Shown one piece after another: positions 7,697 through 17,263 of a stretch of DNA of 64,000 nt (its first letter is position 1; every line of letters starts with the position of its first letter). The stretch comes from Emcibacter sp. (lineage in GTDB: Bacteria; Pseudomonadota; Alphaproteobacteria; Sphingomonadales; Emcibacteraceae), in assembly GCA_021741205.1 (NCBI GenBank), contig JAIOYI010000004.1, positions 1 to 64,000 on the forward strand, read 5' to 3'. The position numbers were made by a program, and so were the translations under genes. The notes under the pieces are model-generated. The model was given only the letters and a program-made list of their open reading frames with translations. It did not search any database and had not been told where the DNA came from.

Positions 7697-10048
7697 ATGA
7701 ATGATCTTACAATTGTTGGAAAAAGAGTAGAGCGGGTTGATGTTCGGGCCAAAGTCACGGGCGGGGCTCTTTATGCGGCAGACGTGCAAATGGCAGGAAT
7801 GCTTTATGGCAAGATTGTACGCTGTTATGACTATGCCCATGCAAGGGTCATAAAGCTTGACCTGTCAAAAGCGGCAAAATGCAAAGGTGTGGTTCGGGTT
7901 TTGGGCCCAAATGATGTGACTAAAAAGGAATATAATGCCTCTGTTCTCGATATGATGGTATCTGCGGATATGCGGGGGGTATTGGGTGATATTGATGACC
8001 AAAATATTTTCACAGATCATGTAAAGCATTACGGTGATGCCATTGCGGCTGTGATTGCAACATCGGAGGAGGCTGCAGAAAGAGCCGCAGAAAAAATCAT
8101 TGTAACCTGTGAGGAACTGCCTGTTTATATGACGGCAGAGGCCTCTAAACATCCAGATGCCATGCAATTTCGCCCAGAAAAACCAGGTAATCTCGCCTTT
8201 CAGTTACCTGAAATGGCTTTTCCCAATAATACCTATGCTTGGGGTGAGGTGGATGACAGTTTTAAAGAGGCTGATATTATTGTGGAGGATGTTTTTTATG
8301 TATCAAAACAGAAACAATGTCAGATGGAGCCGGGCGCCTATATTGCGCTTTATGATGATCAAGAACGCTTAAATTGCTGGACATCGACCCAGATGCCAAA
8401 ATTGGTTCAGAAAAAACTGGCCAATCTGTTTGAGTTACCCATGACGCGGGTCAGAATAAACGCCACCGTTATAGGCGGCGGTTTTGGGGCACGACTCGGT
8501 ATGGTGCTCGAGCCTGAAACCTGCGCTCTTGCTATGGCTGTTCCAGGTCGTCCCGTCAAGGTTTTGTCCACACGGGAAGAAGATTGGGTCACATCACCAT
8601 CCCGTCATCCTGGAAAATATTGGATGAAGATGGGCTTTAAAAAGGACGGAACCCCCGTTGCCTGTGATGCCAAATTTGAAAATTACAAGGGGGCTTATTA
8701 TGTGGATGCCTCGGGTACGGCCTTTACCACAGGGGCATGGCTTGGAGGTATGTATAAATTTGAAAGTTTGCGCTATCGGGGAGAATCTTATTACACCAAT
8801 CAAAGTATTTGCGGCGCCTTTAGAGGATACGGTAATCCCCAGACAAATTTTGTCATGGAACAGTTGGTTGATCGTGCCTGTGATAAGCTTGGTATGGATC
8901 CTATAGCGTGGCGTAAAAAATGGCATAAGACTGTAGGGGACGATGGTTGGTGTATGGGCGTTCCTTATAATAGTTGTGCGCTCGATGAATGTTTAGATCG
9001 TGCCGCAGAGGCCATTGGCTGGACAGAAAAGCGGGAAAAATATAAAAATCAAACAGGCGTTAAGCGTCGGGGTATTGGTGTTGCTGTTATGAACCATACC
9101 AGTGGTGCTATGCCGATGTTGCTTGAGCATACGGTTTGTGATGTTCTGCTCCATCAAGATGCTACAGCCACTATCAACCTCGCTTGTTCCGATATGGGAC
9201 AGGGATCCCATACGACCTTGCGACAAGTGGCAGCGGAAAGCTTGGGCTTTCCTTACGAAGATGTTTATATTGCCACGGGAAATACCGATGCGGCGGGCTT
9301 TGATATTGGCGCCCATGCGAGCCGGACTTTATATGTGGGCGGCGGTGCGGTAAAACAGGCGTGTGAAGATGTCAAAAGACAGCTTTTTGAGCGTGCCGCT
9401 CTCGAACTCGATGAGGATGTGAATAATCTTTATATGGAGGATAAGATTATTCATGTTAAAGGCGCATCAAACAAATCAATTTCTGTGTTGACCATTGCCG
9501 ATCAGGGGGTGAATAATTTTATGAACCCCGAAAATGGTGAACTTATAGGTCAGCCAGGACAAATTAAGGGTTATGCCAGTTTTTTCCCCCCTCATAATGC
9601 GCCGCCCTTTGGTGCCAGTATTGCCGAGGTGGAGGTGGATATGGAAACAGGGGAGGTCACGGTTATTGAGCTTGTCAATGCCCATGATGTGGGCAGAGCC
9701 ATTCATCCCGGAATTGTTGAGGGACAGTTAGACGGTGGGGCGCAGCAAGGGCTTGGTATGGCACTGACAGAGGAAACTTATTATGACGACAAAGGAATAT
9801 GTCTGAATAATAGCTTCACGGATTATAAAATGCTTGGCCCTTCTGATATGCCGAAAATGACCAATATATTAGTGGAAAATTCAGATCCCACGGGACCATT
9901 TGGCGCCAAAGGTGTTGGCGAGGCAGGAATTGTGCCGCCCGTCGGGGCAACGGCCAATGCTATTTTTAATGCCATAGGAATACAAATTCTAGAGGCTCCC
10001 ATTACACCAGAAAAGATACTGAAAGCCCTTGAGAAAAAGGGTAGGTGA
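7697..10048 (+). CDS. Molybdenum hydroxylase catalytic subunit (xanthine dehydrogenase family)
   Basis: 783 residues. It contains the Mo-cofactor-binding segments VIGGGFGAR near residue 260, AFRGYGNPQTNFVMEQ near 375, CSDMGQGSHTTLRQVAAE, and the C-terminal GAKGVGEAGIVPP, whose Glu is the expected general base. These enzymes use water to hydroxylate a carbon next to ring nitrogen, an aldehyde carbon or CO. The Mo-CODH signature (a VAYRCSFR-type loop with the Cu-binding Cys) is not seen, so this is not a CO dehydrogenase. The substrate cannot be read from sequence. With the iorA/cyclase genes across the divergent promoter, an N-heterocycle such as an indole or oxindole precursor is plausible (inference). 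Confidence 0.92.
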   Translation: MNDLTIVGKRVERVDVRAKVTGGALYAADVQMAGMLYGKIVRCYDYAHARVIKLDLSKAAKCKGVVRVLGPNDVTKKEYNASVLDMMVSADMRGVLGDIDDQNIFTDHVKHYGDAIAAVIATSEEAAERAAEKIIVTCEELPVYMTAEASKHPDAMQFRPEKPGNLAFQLPEMAFPNNTYAWGEVDDSFKEADIIVEDVFYVSKQKQCQMEPGAYIALYDDQERLNCWTSTQMPKLVQKKLANLFELPMTRVRINATVIGGGFGARLGMVLEPETCALAMAVPGRPVKVLSTREEDWVTSPSRHPGKYWMKMGFKKDGTPVACDAKFENYKGAYYVDASGTAFTTGAWLGGMYKFESLRYRGESYYTNQSICGAFRGYGNPQTNFVMEQLVDRACDKLGMDPIAWRKKWHKTVGDDGWCMGVPYNSCALDECLDRAAEAIGWTEKREKYKNQTGVKRRGIGVAVMNHTSGAMPMLLEHTVCDVLLHQDATATINLACSDMGQGSHTTLRQVAAESLGFPYEDVYIATGNTDAAGFDIGAHASRTLYVGGGAVKQACEDVKRQLFERAALELDEDVNNLYMEDKIIHVKGASNKSISVLTIADQGVNNFMNPENGELIGQPGQIKGYASFFPPHNAPPFGASIAEVEVDMETGEVTVIELVNAHDVGRAIHPGIVEGQLDGGAQQGLGMALTEETYYDDKGICLNNSFTDYKMLGPSDMPKMTNILVENSDPTGPFGAKGVGEAGIVPPVGATANAIFNAIGIQILEAPITPEKILKALEKKGR

Positions 10049-10220
10049 AGATTTTAATCATAGTGGGAATAAATGCTCTTTCTCTATTATATATTTTATG
10101 GTAGTAATAATAAGTAATTTAATAATAAAAATACTATTAAAAAAATATTAAATGCTATATTATCAATTTTAAGTCAGAAATGGCATTAAAGTTCTATGGA
10201 AAAATCTTGGGAGAAAACCA

Positions 10221-12818
10221 ATGAATAATCAAACCCCCGTTCAGAATTCGATGAAGGCTGGAACTTGGAAAAAATCTTCCTGTAAGATGTGCATTCATTC
10301 TTGCAATACCATTGTTCATGTGACCGATGATGGTGTTATTAATAAAATAGAAGGTGATCCAGATAGCCCATCAAATATGGGAAGGCTTTGCCCTAAGGGT
10401 AATGCGGCCATAATGCGTCATTATGACCCAAGTCGCTTTAAAACACCCTTAAAAAGAACCAATCCGGAAAAGGGACCAGGCATTGATCCTATGTGGGAGC
10501 CGATAAGCTGGGAAGAGGCTATGGAAACCACTATACGGGAGCTAAAAAAATCCGTTGATGAGGATCCTAGAAAGCTCTTACCGTCTATTGCGGATTTTCA
10601 AAAACTTTATTTATGGGCATGGCCGCTTGTGGTGGGTAACAGCAATTATTTCTCAACCGCAGGAAGTTTTTGTGGCGGTGGTTATCACCCCATGAATGGC
10701 TTTATTCATTCGGCTTTTGCGGCGGCAAATGACGTAAACTATTGTAATTATTGGATTAATAATGGTAGTGGGGATGGTTTTTCTTCTCATCTTCATACGG
10801 CGGCACAGGCCTTTCATGTGGCTAATGCCCGTGTTGACCGTAATATGCGCGTTGTTTGTATTGAACCTCGTTTATCTATTGGGGGCGCTAAGGCAGAGGA
10901 ATGGATTCCCATTAAACCAGCGTCAGATCGTCATTTTGCCCTTGGCATGTGTCATGCGTTGATTGATGAAGGACTTTGTGATTATGAAACTTTGAAAAAA
11001 GATACCAATGCGCCCTATTTGGTGGGTGATGACGGTTATTTCGTTCGGAATGGCGACGGCAAAATTTATGTCTGGGACGGCAAAGACAACAAGGCCAAAA
11101 GCTATGATGATAAGACGATCGGCGAATTTTCCCTTGAGGGCTCTTATGAGGTTAATGGTAAGAAATGCAAGCCTGCCTTCCAGAGATTTAAAGATATTTT
11201 GAAGGAATGTACGCCTGAACAAATGTCCGAGATTACAACAGTTCCCGCGGCAACAATTCGGCGCATTGCGCGTGAATTCTCAAAAGCCGCCCAAATCGGC
11301 AGCACCATAACAATCGAGGACCGTACCTTACCGTTGCGTCCTGCGGGTTATAATTATTATAGGGGGGCTCATGCTCATAAATACAGCACTCAGTCCAATC
11401 ATGCTTTCAAGCTTGTTAATATGTTGGTGGGTAGCATTGATGTGCCAGGTGGCCATGTGGGGGCAACGCTTGACGACCAAAAGATTGACAATGGTCATGT
11501 TGCCGAGGGTGATAGCGGGCAGTTGCTCGGAACGCCTCATCAATTAGGCCCTCATCCAGGGTTCTCTTTCCCGCCCGATAATATGGATTTGATGAGCTAT
11601 TTTCCTTTGGGCGTGCATCCTGGTCATTTGAATGTGGAGGTATGGAAAAACCCAGAGAAATATAATCTGGAGTTTAAGCCTGATGTGATGTTGATTTGTC
11701 ACTCAAATCCGATTTGGAGTTTGCCAGGAAATCGGGGGGACTGGTTTGATATCATGCGCAGTATGAGATTTATTGTCTCTATTGATATTATTCCAAATGA
11801 CACCAACATTTTTGCCGATATTATTTTACCGGGTCATGATGCGTTGGAAAGTTGGAATATGACCATGATAGAGCCCCCCCAAACAGAAGGCATGTGTTTG
11901 CGTCAACCCATGACCGAACCACTCTATGATACCCGCAGCGAAGAAGATATTTTCAATGATATATCTGAAGGACTGGGACTTCTAGAGGTTTGGAACAGTG
12001 TGTTGAATATCGTTAATGGTTTCGAGGAAAATTCAAACCTAAAATTGGAATTGGACAAGAAACATGGGGATAAGGAAATAGCCCGTCGCAAGGGTCTTAA
12101 CTGGAATGGTAAGGATCTAGATTGGTATATTGAACATGGTCATTCCGTCACGCCAAGAAGGCCAGATAAATGGTATAAACCTTGGGATGGATTGCGCCTG
12201 TTATTTTACATAGAAGACATTGTCCGTGAACGGGATAATCTGAAACAGGCCATGGAGAAAGCTAAGGTACCTATTCGAGATGAGTGGCATTGGGAGGATT
12301 ACCAACCCCTACCAACCCCTATGTTGGAGCCAGTCTTGCGGGATAATGGCGAGTATGATCTTTATGCGATTACCTTTAAAGACATACAGCTTAACTTTGG
12401 CGAAAGCCTTAGTAACCCTTGGATTAAGGATATTGTTTACCGTGATCCTGTGCATACGGCCTTGCAGCTAAACAAAAAGACGGCTGCCGAAAAGGGATTG
12501 AAGGAGGGGGATCTGGTGCTGGTAGAATCCAAATATGGCAAGATATACGGCAGGCTCGGTTTGACCGAGGGAATTCATCCAGAGACCATTGGTGTGTCAA
12601 ATTCATTATCCCGTATGATGGCTCAAAATTCGGGAGTGCCTTATGGTGGGGGGCATTTTAATGATATGCTTCCGTCCGATCTTGAAAATACTGATGCCTG
12701 TAGCGCCCAGTGCGAATCCGTTTGTCGTGTAAAACTGACAAAACTTGATCATATTCCCGATGAATTAAAGGGAGAGGGTAGTCTCTACGCCTATAGTGAC
12801 AGAAAGGCCATGCAATGA
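10221..12818 (+). CDS. Molybdopterin (bis-MGD) oxidoreductase catalytic subunit, DMSO-reductase superfamily
   Basis: 865 residues. An N-terminal [4Fe-4S] motif SCKMCIHSCNTIVHV...GRLCPKGNA (residues ~20-60) leads into molybdopterin domains. GSFCGGGYHPMNG near residue 150 offers a Cys as likely Mo ligand. The C-terminal molydop-binding domain starts near 715 (DPVHTALQLNKKTAAEKGLKEGD). There is no twin-arginine signal, so the enzyme should face the cytoplasm. The start follows GGGAG at 10210-10214. It overlaps the ferredoxin gene by 4 bp, and the three genes form a catalytic/Fe-S/anchor set. Known sets of this plan include polysulfide/thiosulfate reductases and phenylacetyl-CoA dehydrogenase PadBCD. 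The large subunit is close to PadB in size (about 95 kDa), but orthology is unproven. Confidence 0.88.
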   Translation: MNNQTPVQNSMKAGTWKKSSCKMCIHSCNTIVHVTDDGVINKIEGDPDSPSNMGRLCPKGNAAIMRHYDPSRFKTPLKRTNPEKGPGIDPMWEPISWEEAMETTIRELKKSVDEDPRKLLPSIADFQKLYLWAWPLVVGNSNYFSTAGSFCGGGYHPMNGFIHSAFAAANDVNYCNYWINNGSGDGFSSHLHTAAQAFHVANARVDRNMRVVCIEPRLSIGGAKAEEWIPIKPASDRHFALGMCHALIDEGLCDYETLKKDTNAPYLVGDDGYFVRNGDGKIYVWDGKDNKAKSYDDKTIGEFSLEGSYEVNGKKCKPAFQRFKDILKECTPEQMSEITTVPAATIRRIAREFSKAAQIGSTITIEDRTLPLRPAGYNYYRGAHAHKYSTQSNHAFKLVNMLVGSIDVPGGHVGATLDDQKIDNGHVAEGDSGQLLGTPHQLGPHPGFSFPPDNMDLMSYFPLGVHPGHLNVEVWKNPEKYNLEFKPDVMLICHSNPIWSLPGNRGDWFDIMRSMRFIVSIDIIPNDTNIFADIILPGHDALESWNMTMIEPPQTEGMCLRQPMTEPLYDTRSEEDIFNDISEGLGLLEVWNSVLNIVNGFEENSNLKLELDKKHGDKEIARRKGLNWNGKDLDWYIEHGHSVTPRRPDKWYKPWDGLRLLFYIEDIVRERDNLKQAMEKAKVPIRDEWHWEDYQPLPTPMLEPVLRDNGEYDLYAITFKDIQLNFGESLSNPWIKDIVYRDPVHTALQLNKKTAAEKGLKEGDLVLVESKYGKIYGRLGLTEGIHPETIGVSNSLSRMMAQNSGVPYGGGHFNDMLPSDLENTDACSAQCESVCRVKLTKLDHIPDELKGEGSLYAYSDRKAMQ

Positions 12819-13429
12819 CCAGTTATGGAATGGTATTTGATGTTAAGCGCTGTATCGGGTGCAATGCCTGTACGGTAGCTTGTAAGCAGGAAAATTCTTT
12901 GCCGGACGGCGTGTTCTTTACCCGAACCCTGAGTGCAGAAAGCGGTTCATACCCGAATGTATCCCGCACTTATTTGCCAACAATTTGCAACCATTGTGAA
13001 GATGCCCCGTGCGAGAAGGTTTGCCCTAGCGGGGCGACCTATACCCGTGATGATGGTATTGTCATGGTTGATGCGAAAAAATGTATTGGTTGTGGCTCCT
13101 GCGCTGTTGCCTGCCCCTATGATATGCGCACCCAAATTGAGGAAACTCAGGTTAAAGGGGGTCTTTTCGGTGATGGACAATTAACACCCTTTGAAGAGCA
13201 GGGCTATTCCCGTTTTGAATGCGGAACCTTTACCAAATGTGATTTCTGCTCGGAACGGGTGGATGCGGGTAAACAACCGGCTTGCGTGGCAACTTGTCCC
13301 ACCGATGCTCGTATTTTTGGTGACCTCGACGATCCAGACAGCAAAGTAAGTCGTCTTATTCGTGATCGTATGGGACGTCAGCCATTACCTGAAAAAAACA
13401 CACGACCAAAAGTATTCTATATTGAATAA
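12815..13429 (+). CDS. Four-cluster [4Fe-4S] ferredoxin subunit (DmsB/PsrB/PadC type)
   Basis: 204 residues with four cysteine groups: CIGCNACTVACKQE (~13-26), CNHCEDAPCEKVCPSGA (~63-79), CIGCGSCAVACPYDMR (~92-107) and CDFCSERVDAGKQPACVATCP (~142-162). This is the electron-wire subunit that carries electrons between the Mo active site and the membrane quinone pool. It starts inside the last codons of the catalytic subunit (ATGA overlap) and is followed 17 bp later by the anchor gene, preceded by a good AGGAG site. No signal peptide, consistent with a cytoplasmic complex. Confidence 0.94.
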   Translation: MTSYGMVFDVKRCIGCNACTVACKQENSLPDGVFFTRTLSAESGSYPNVSRTYLPTICNHCEDAPCEKVCPSGATYTRDDGIVMVDAKKCIGCGSCAVACPYDMRTQIEETQVKGGLFGDGQLTPFEEQGYSRFECGTFTKCDFCSERVDAGKQPACVATCPTDARIFGDLDDPDSKVSRLIRDRMGRQPLPEKNTRPKVFYIE

Positions 13430-13446
13430 TCCTGAGGAGAATTACA

Positions 13447-14364
13447 ATGTTTGATGTGAGTTTAAAAAATGTACTTCGTCTCGGATATGCAGGCCGTACA
13501 TTTAAATCTGGATACCGTTTTCAGAATTATTGGGATACACCAATGGCGACCGCCTTCTTTTGTGGTGAGACGGGGGCGGGATTGTTTATTCTGTCTATGT
13601 TGCTGAATTTTATGCCGGGTATTATTCTTGGATTATTGATTACAGGTGTGGGAAAAACTTTTTTCCATTTGACCCATATGGGTGTGCCAAGCAAATCATG
13701 GCGGGCTATATTGCGCCCTGATCGGTCATGGATCAGCAGGGGACTTTGGGGGATTATCTTTTTTGTGGGTTTTGGGTCTCTTCATGTTTTGGATCAGATA
13801 TTTGGTGTTGTGCCAGATCAGCTCGCAAAGCCTGTATATTTGCTTGCCATTGCGGGAGCTATGATGGTTGTGGTTTATCAGGGTTTTGCCATGTCTCATT
13901 CAACAGCCATATCTTTTTGGAACACGGGATTAATGCCTGTTTCCAGTATGCTTTACGGATTTCTTGCAGGATCATCTTTGGTGATGGCACTAAACGCTTT
14001 GGGTTTTGATGTTGCCGATGCGGGACAGTTTGCAATGGTAATTACTGGACAGAAAATCCTGATGGTGGCTGTGTTGATGACGGTCTTAAGTCTTTTACAT
14101 AATGCTAAGCATGGTGCTAAAGGGGCACATCAGTCTTATTTATTGCTCACCAAGGATTTTCTATCGAAACCATTTTTGATTGGCGTAATGGGGATCGGAA
14201 TTATTATACCATTGGCTATATTGCTTTTCGCTCCTGTGAATTTTATCACAACTATGACCGTAACAGGAACCATGTTGGTTGGATTTTATCTTTACCGTAT
14301 ATTGGTCTTTAAGGCGGGCGTTTTGGATCCTATTTTAAGTCCTGCGGATATATTCAAACGGTAA
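13447..14364 (+). CDS. Membrane anchor subunit of the Mo oxidoreductase (DmsC/NrfD-like)
   Basis: 305 residues with about eight hydrophobic helices, as in NrfD/PsrC/DmsC anchors. The helix starting ATAFFCGETGAGLFILSMLL is followed by GKTFFHLTHMGVPSKSWRAILRPDRSWISRG, a stretch conserved in anchors of this kind. It should bind quinone and hold the two catalytic-side subunits at the inner membrane. It is the last gene of the three-gene operon, and a strong terminator follows at 14390-14426. The direction of electron flow (substrate oxidation or terminal reduction) cannot be read from the sequence. Confidence 0.85.
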   Translation: MFDVSLKNVLRLGYAGRTFKSGYRFQNYWDTPMATAFFCGETGAGLFILSMLLNFMPGIILGLLITGVGKTFFHLTHMGVPSKSWRAILRPDRSWISRGLWGIIFFVGFGSLHVLDQIFGVVPDQLAKPVYLLAIAGAMMVVVYQGFAMSHSTAISFWNTGLMPVSSMLYGFLAGSSLVMALNALGFDVADAGQFAMVITGQKILMVAVLMTVLSLLHNAKHGAKGAHQSYLLLTKDFLSKPFLIGVMGIGIIIPLAILLFAPVNFITTMTVTGTMLVGFYLYRILVFKAGVLDPILSPADIFKR

Positions 14365-14389
14365 ATAAATATTATTAAAAAAAGAAAAG

Positions 14390-14426
14390 CCCGACTGATA
14401 CCTCTATTTCAGTCGGGATTTTTTAT
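14390..14426 (+). terminator. Rho-independent terminator after the Mo oxidoreductase operon
   Basis: CCCGACTGA (14390-14398) pairs with TCAGTCGGG (14409-14417) across a 10-base loop and is followed by ATTTTTTA. It lies 25 bp past the anchor-gene stop. The remaining AT-rich DNA up to 14672 holds only the small hairpin listed next. Confidence 0.9.
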
Positions 14427-14613
14427 GAAATTCTCAGACCTTTTGTATTTCAAAGATATAAATTTAAATAAAAGAATTTTGTTATTTCAGAGAGGCTGTT
14501 CTGTAGAAAATAGTGATTGACAGAGACCATAAATATATTTTAAACTTAAATTAATTATAAAAATGCCTATAAAAAAACAATAAATTCACATACTATAATT
14601 TTATTGATGGTTT

Positions 14614-14630
14614 CGGCATTATACATGCCG
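14614..14630. repeat. Inverted repeat just upstream of TonB receptor 2
   Basis: CGGCAT, TATAC, ATGCCG with flanking partial complementarity (ATGG before, CCAT after, offset by two bases). It lies 42 bp before the GTG start and 30 bp before the GGGAG ribosome site. It could be an operator or a 5'-leader hairpin; nothing in the sequence decides between them. Confidence 0.35.
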
Positions 14631-14672
14631 ACCATTATTATTTAAAAATACCATTTAACAGGGAGAAAAAAC

Positions 14673-17180
14673 GTGTTTCAAAAGACCTCAAAAGGATCCA
14701 ATTATTTATTGAATAATTTACTGGGTTATAGCGCCTTCGTTGGCCTTATGTTTGGTATGGCTTTGCCATCTGTTGCACAAACGAGCGAAGAAAACCAAAA
14801 ACCAGATAATTCTGTACTAGAAGAAATTACCGTAACTGCGCAAAAGCGCTCGCAAAATTTACAAGAGGTTGGTATCGCAATTGCGGCTTTTTCTGGTGGC
14901 ATGCTTGATAAGATGGGTGTTACACAGAGTTCCGAGGTCGCTGATCTTGTCCCTGGCGTCCATATCAGTGGTAATCTTGCGGGTCAGAATACCCAGTTCA
15001 CCATTCGAGGTGTTACCCAAAATGACTTTAATGATATTGTAGAATCGCCTAATGCGGTTTATTTGGATGAAGGATATATTGCTATTGCCCAGGCACAGTC
15101 CTTTGCTACTTTTGACATTGATCGTGTTGAAATTCTCAAAGGTCCACAAGGCACCCTTTTCGGTCGTAATGCTACTGGCGGATTAGTACATTATATCAGT
15201 CGTCAACCGACTTTTGAAGGAACTGAAGGGTATGTTGATGCCACTTTGGGTCTGTTTGATACGCCCGCTAATGCTGAAAGTTACGAGGTTACAGGAGCTT
15301 TGAATACCCCATTCTCGGACAAGGCAGCAGCAAGATTTGCTGTTAAATACCGTAAACATAACGGGTTTTTGAAAAATAATTATCCAGCAGGCCAATTCGG
15401 AGGATCTCCTGGTGATGGCGCTGGGGCTAATTTAGGGGATGATGATACTTTTTCCGCTCGTAGTACTTTCCTGTTTCAACCTAATGAAAATATGTCCGTT
15501 CGCATTTCTGGAAATTATTCAACCAGCAAACTTGCCACGGGACCCTATCAGTCTAAGCCTACTATTGCCGTATTTGAAGACGTCAATGGTTCTGCGGAGC
15601 TTTTGAATGTTATTGATGCAGCATCCAATGAAACCCGTGCCTCCATTGCGCCTGATGGTTCTGATTTTGGTTCGGATTTGGATAATGACGGTGTTTTTGG
15701 CTTAAATGATCCTGATGATGCGTTTCTCACATCCCGTTTTGGTGTCGGTACTGACTTTTTCGGTTATGTTGATCCTGATGGCGCTGACTTTACCACGTCA
15801 AGCGACTTTGCCTTTAAAAATATAGGAAGCGTTGATACTTACGGTGTCAATTTGAATATAGGCTGGGATATTGATGACAGTATGAGACTGACGTCTATTT
15901 CTGACTTTAAAGACTATGAGAAACTGCTTTTTATTGATGTGGATTCGGCTCCCGTTAACCAATCTGCCAATTATGCTGGCGTTAATGCAACCAGTTTTAT
16001 GCAAGAACTACGTTTGAATGGTGAAGGTGATAAATTCCGCTGGGTAACGGGCTTATTTTATCTAAATATTGATAATCAGTCAGATAATGGCTTGAAATTC
16101 CCAGTGGGTAGTGTTGTTCCAGGGGCACCTTTTGATCTTGGATCTGATGCTAGCCTTAAGACAAATTCATATTCTGCCTTTGGTCAGGTGGAATATGATA
16201 TGAGTGATAAAGTGACCTTTATTGTTGGTGCGCGTATCATAAGAGAAGAAAAGAAATACGAATTTTCTCAAAGTCTTTATTTTACCCAAAATTCCTTTGA
16301 AATTCACCAAGGGGCGCCTGTTCAAATTGGTCCACTATATAATGGACCAGGTGGGGCACCATCCTCCTTTCTTGCCGATACTGGTAATACGCTCTGGGCG
16401 GGAAATGTTCAGCTGAATTATCATCCAAATGATGATTTGCTTGTATTTGGAGCCATAAAGCGCGGTGTCAAGGCGGGGAGCTTTAATGCGCATTTAGCAG
16501 GCGGAGCACAGATCCCGAATCTGGTAAATGCCATCCCCTATAAGGCAGAAATTCTCTATAGCTATGAAGCGGGCTTTAAACAATCATTCGCCGATGGCCG
16601 TGGCCGATTTAATGGTAACTTTTTCTATTATGATTATAATGATTATCAGGCATTCCTATTTACAGGGGTTTCTGGGATTGTTGTCAATGCCGATGCCAAA
16701 TACTATGGAGCCGATTTTGAATTGCAGTTTACACCCACTGAGGGATTGTTAACACAAATTTCTGGCTCATGGATTGATGCCACAGTTAAAGATGTTCCGA
16801 TGCGCATTGGTGGACCAGTTGTACGAGATGTAGAGCCGACCTATACACCAAAATTCCAGTTTTCGGGCTTAGTGCGTTATGAATGGGAAGCATTTGATGG
16901 AACGATGTCCATTTTGACGGATGCGTCATGGTCGGACTCTTTCTTCTATAACTTGAGAAACTTCGATGCGGATAAATTTGGCAGCTATTTCTTGATGAAT
17001 GCTCGCTTGGGATGGACCAATGCCGATGAATCAATAGAGGTGGCTTTACAGGCGCGTAATTTGACAGATGCGCGTGCTGGAACACAAGGATTTGACCTTG
17101 CCACATTATGTGGGTGTAACGAAGTTGCCTATCGGGCGCCACGTTGGTTTGGCCTGAATGTTAAATATAATTTCAATTGA
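14673..17180 (+). CDS. TonB-dependent outer-membrane receptor (2)
   Basis: 835 residues, starting at GTG 14673 behind GGGAG (14661-14665). A signal peptide ends near residue 36 (SVAQ). LEEITVTAQKRSQNLQEV is the TonB box and plug start, and IDRVEILKGPQGTLFGRNATGG marks the plug. A 22-strand-type barrel ends in WFGLNVKYNFN. One extracellular segment (~315-355) is rich in Asp (SDFGSDLDNDGVFGLNDPDDAF) and resembles calcium-binding thrombospondin-type-3 repeats, an unusual insert for this family. It follows the Mo oxidoreductase operon after a terminator, so it is probably transcribed separately but may serve the same pathway. Confidence 0.92.
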   Translation: MFQKTSKGSNYLLNNLLGYSAFVGLMFGMALPSVAQTSEENQKPDNSVLEEITVTAQKRSQNLQEVGIAIAAFSGGMLDKMGVTQSSEVADLVPGVHISGNLAGQNTQFTIRGVTQNDFNDIVESPNAVYLDEGYIAIAQAQSFATFDIDRVEILKGPQGTLFGRNATGGLVHYISRQPTFEGTEGYVDATLGLFDTPANAESYEVTGALNTPFSDKAAARFAVKYRKHNGFLKNNYPAGQFGGSPGDGAGANLGDDDTFSARSTFLFQPNENMSVRISGNYSTSKLATGPYQSKPTIAVFEDVNGSAELLNVIDAASNETRASIAPDGSDFGSDLDNDGVFGLNDPDDAFLTSRFGVGTDFFGYVDPDGADFTTSSDFAFKNIGSVDTYGVNLNIGWDIDDSMRLTSISDFKDYEKLLFIDVDSAPVNQSANYAGVNATSFMQELRLNGEGDKFRWVTGLFYLNIDNQSDNGLKFPVGSVVPGAPFDLGSDASLKTNSYSAFGQVEYDMSDKVTFIVGARIIREEKKYEFSQSLYFTQNSFEIHQGAPVQIGPLYNGPGGAPSSFLADTGNTLWAGNVQLNYHPNDDLLVFGAIKRGVKAGSFNAHLAGGAQIPNLVNAIPYKAEILYSYEAGFKQSFADGRGRFNGNFFYYDYNDYQAFLFTGVSGIVVNADAKYYGADFELQFTPTEGLLTQISGSWIDATVKDVPMRIGGPVVRDVEPTYTPKFQFSGLVRYEWEAFDGTMSILTDASWSDSFFYNLRNFDADKFGSYFLMNARLGWTNADESIEVALQARNLTDARAGTQGFDLATLCGCNEVAYRAPRWFGLNVKYNFN

Positions 17181-17263
17181 TGGTTATAAAGCTGCGCCGT
17201 ATCTTATAAGTCTTTTGGTACGGCGGGCGCTCTAAAGATAGAAAAAATGCCCTGCCTGAATTA

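Noticed and set aside
7697-10048. Aerobic CO dehydrogenase large subunit
   Set aside because: The Cu-binding Cys loop of CoxL is not seen; the active-site pattern is that of general xanthine-family hydroxylases.
17195-17225. Terminator after TonB receptor 2
   Set aside because: GCGCCGTA and TACGGCGG can pair, but there is no T-run after the stem and the loop is long.
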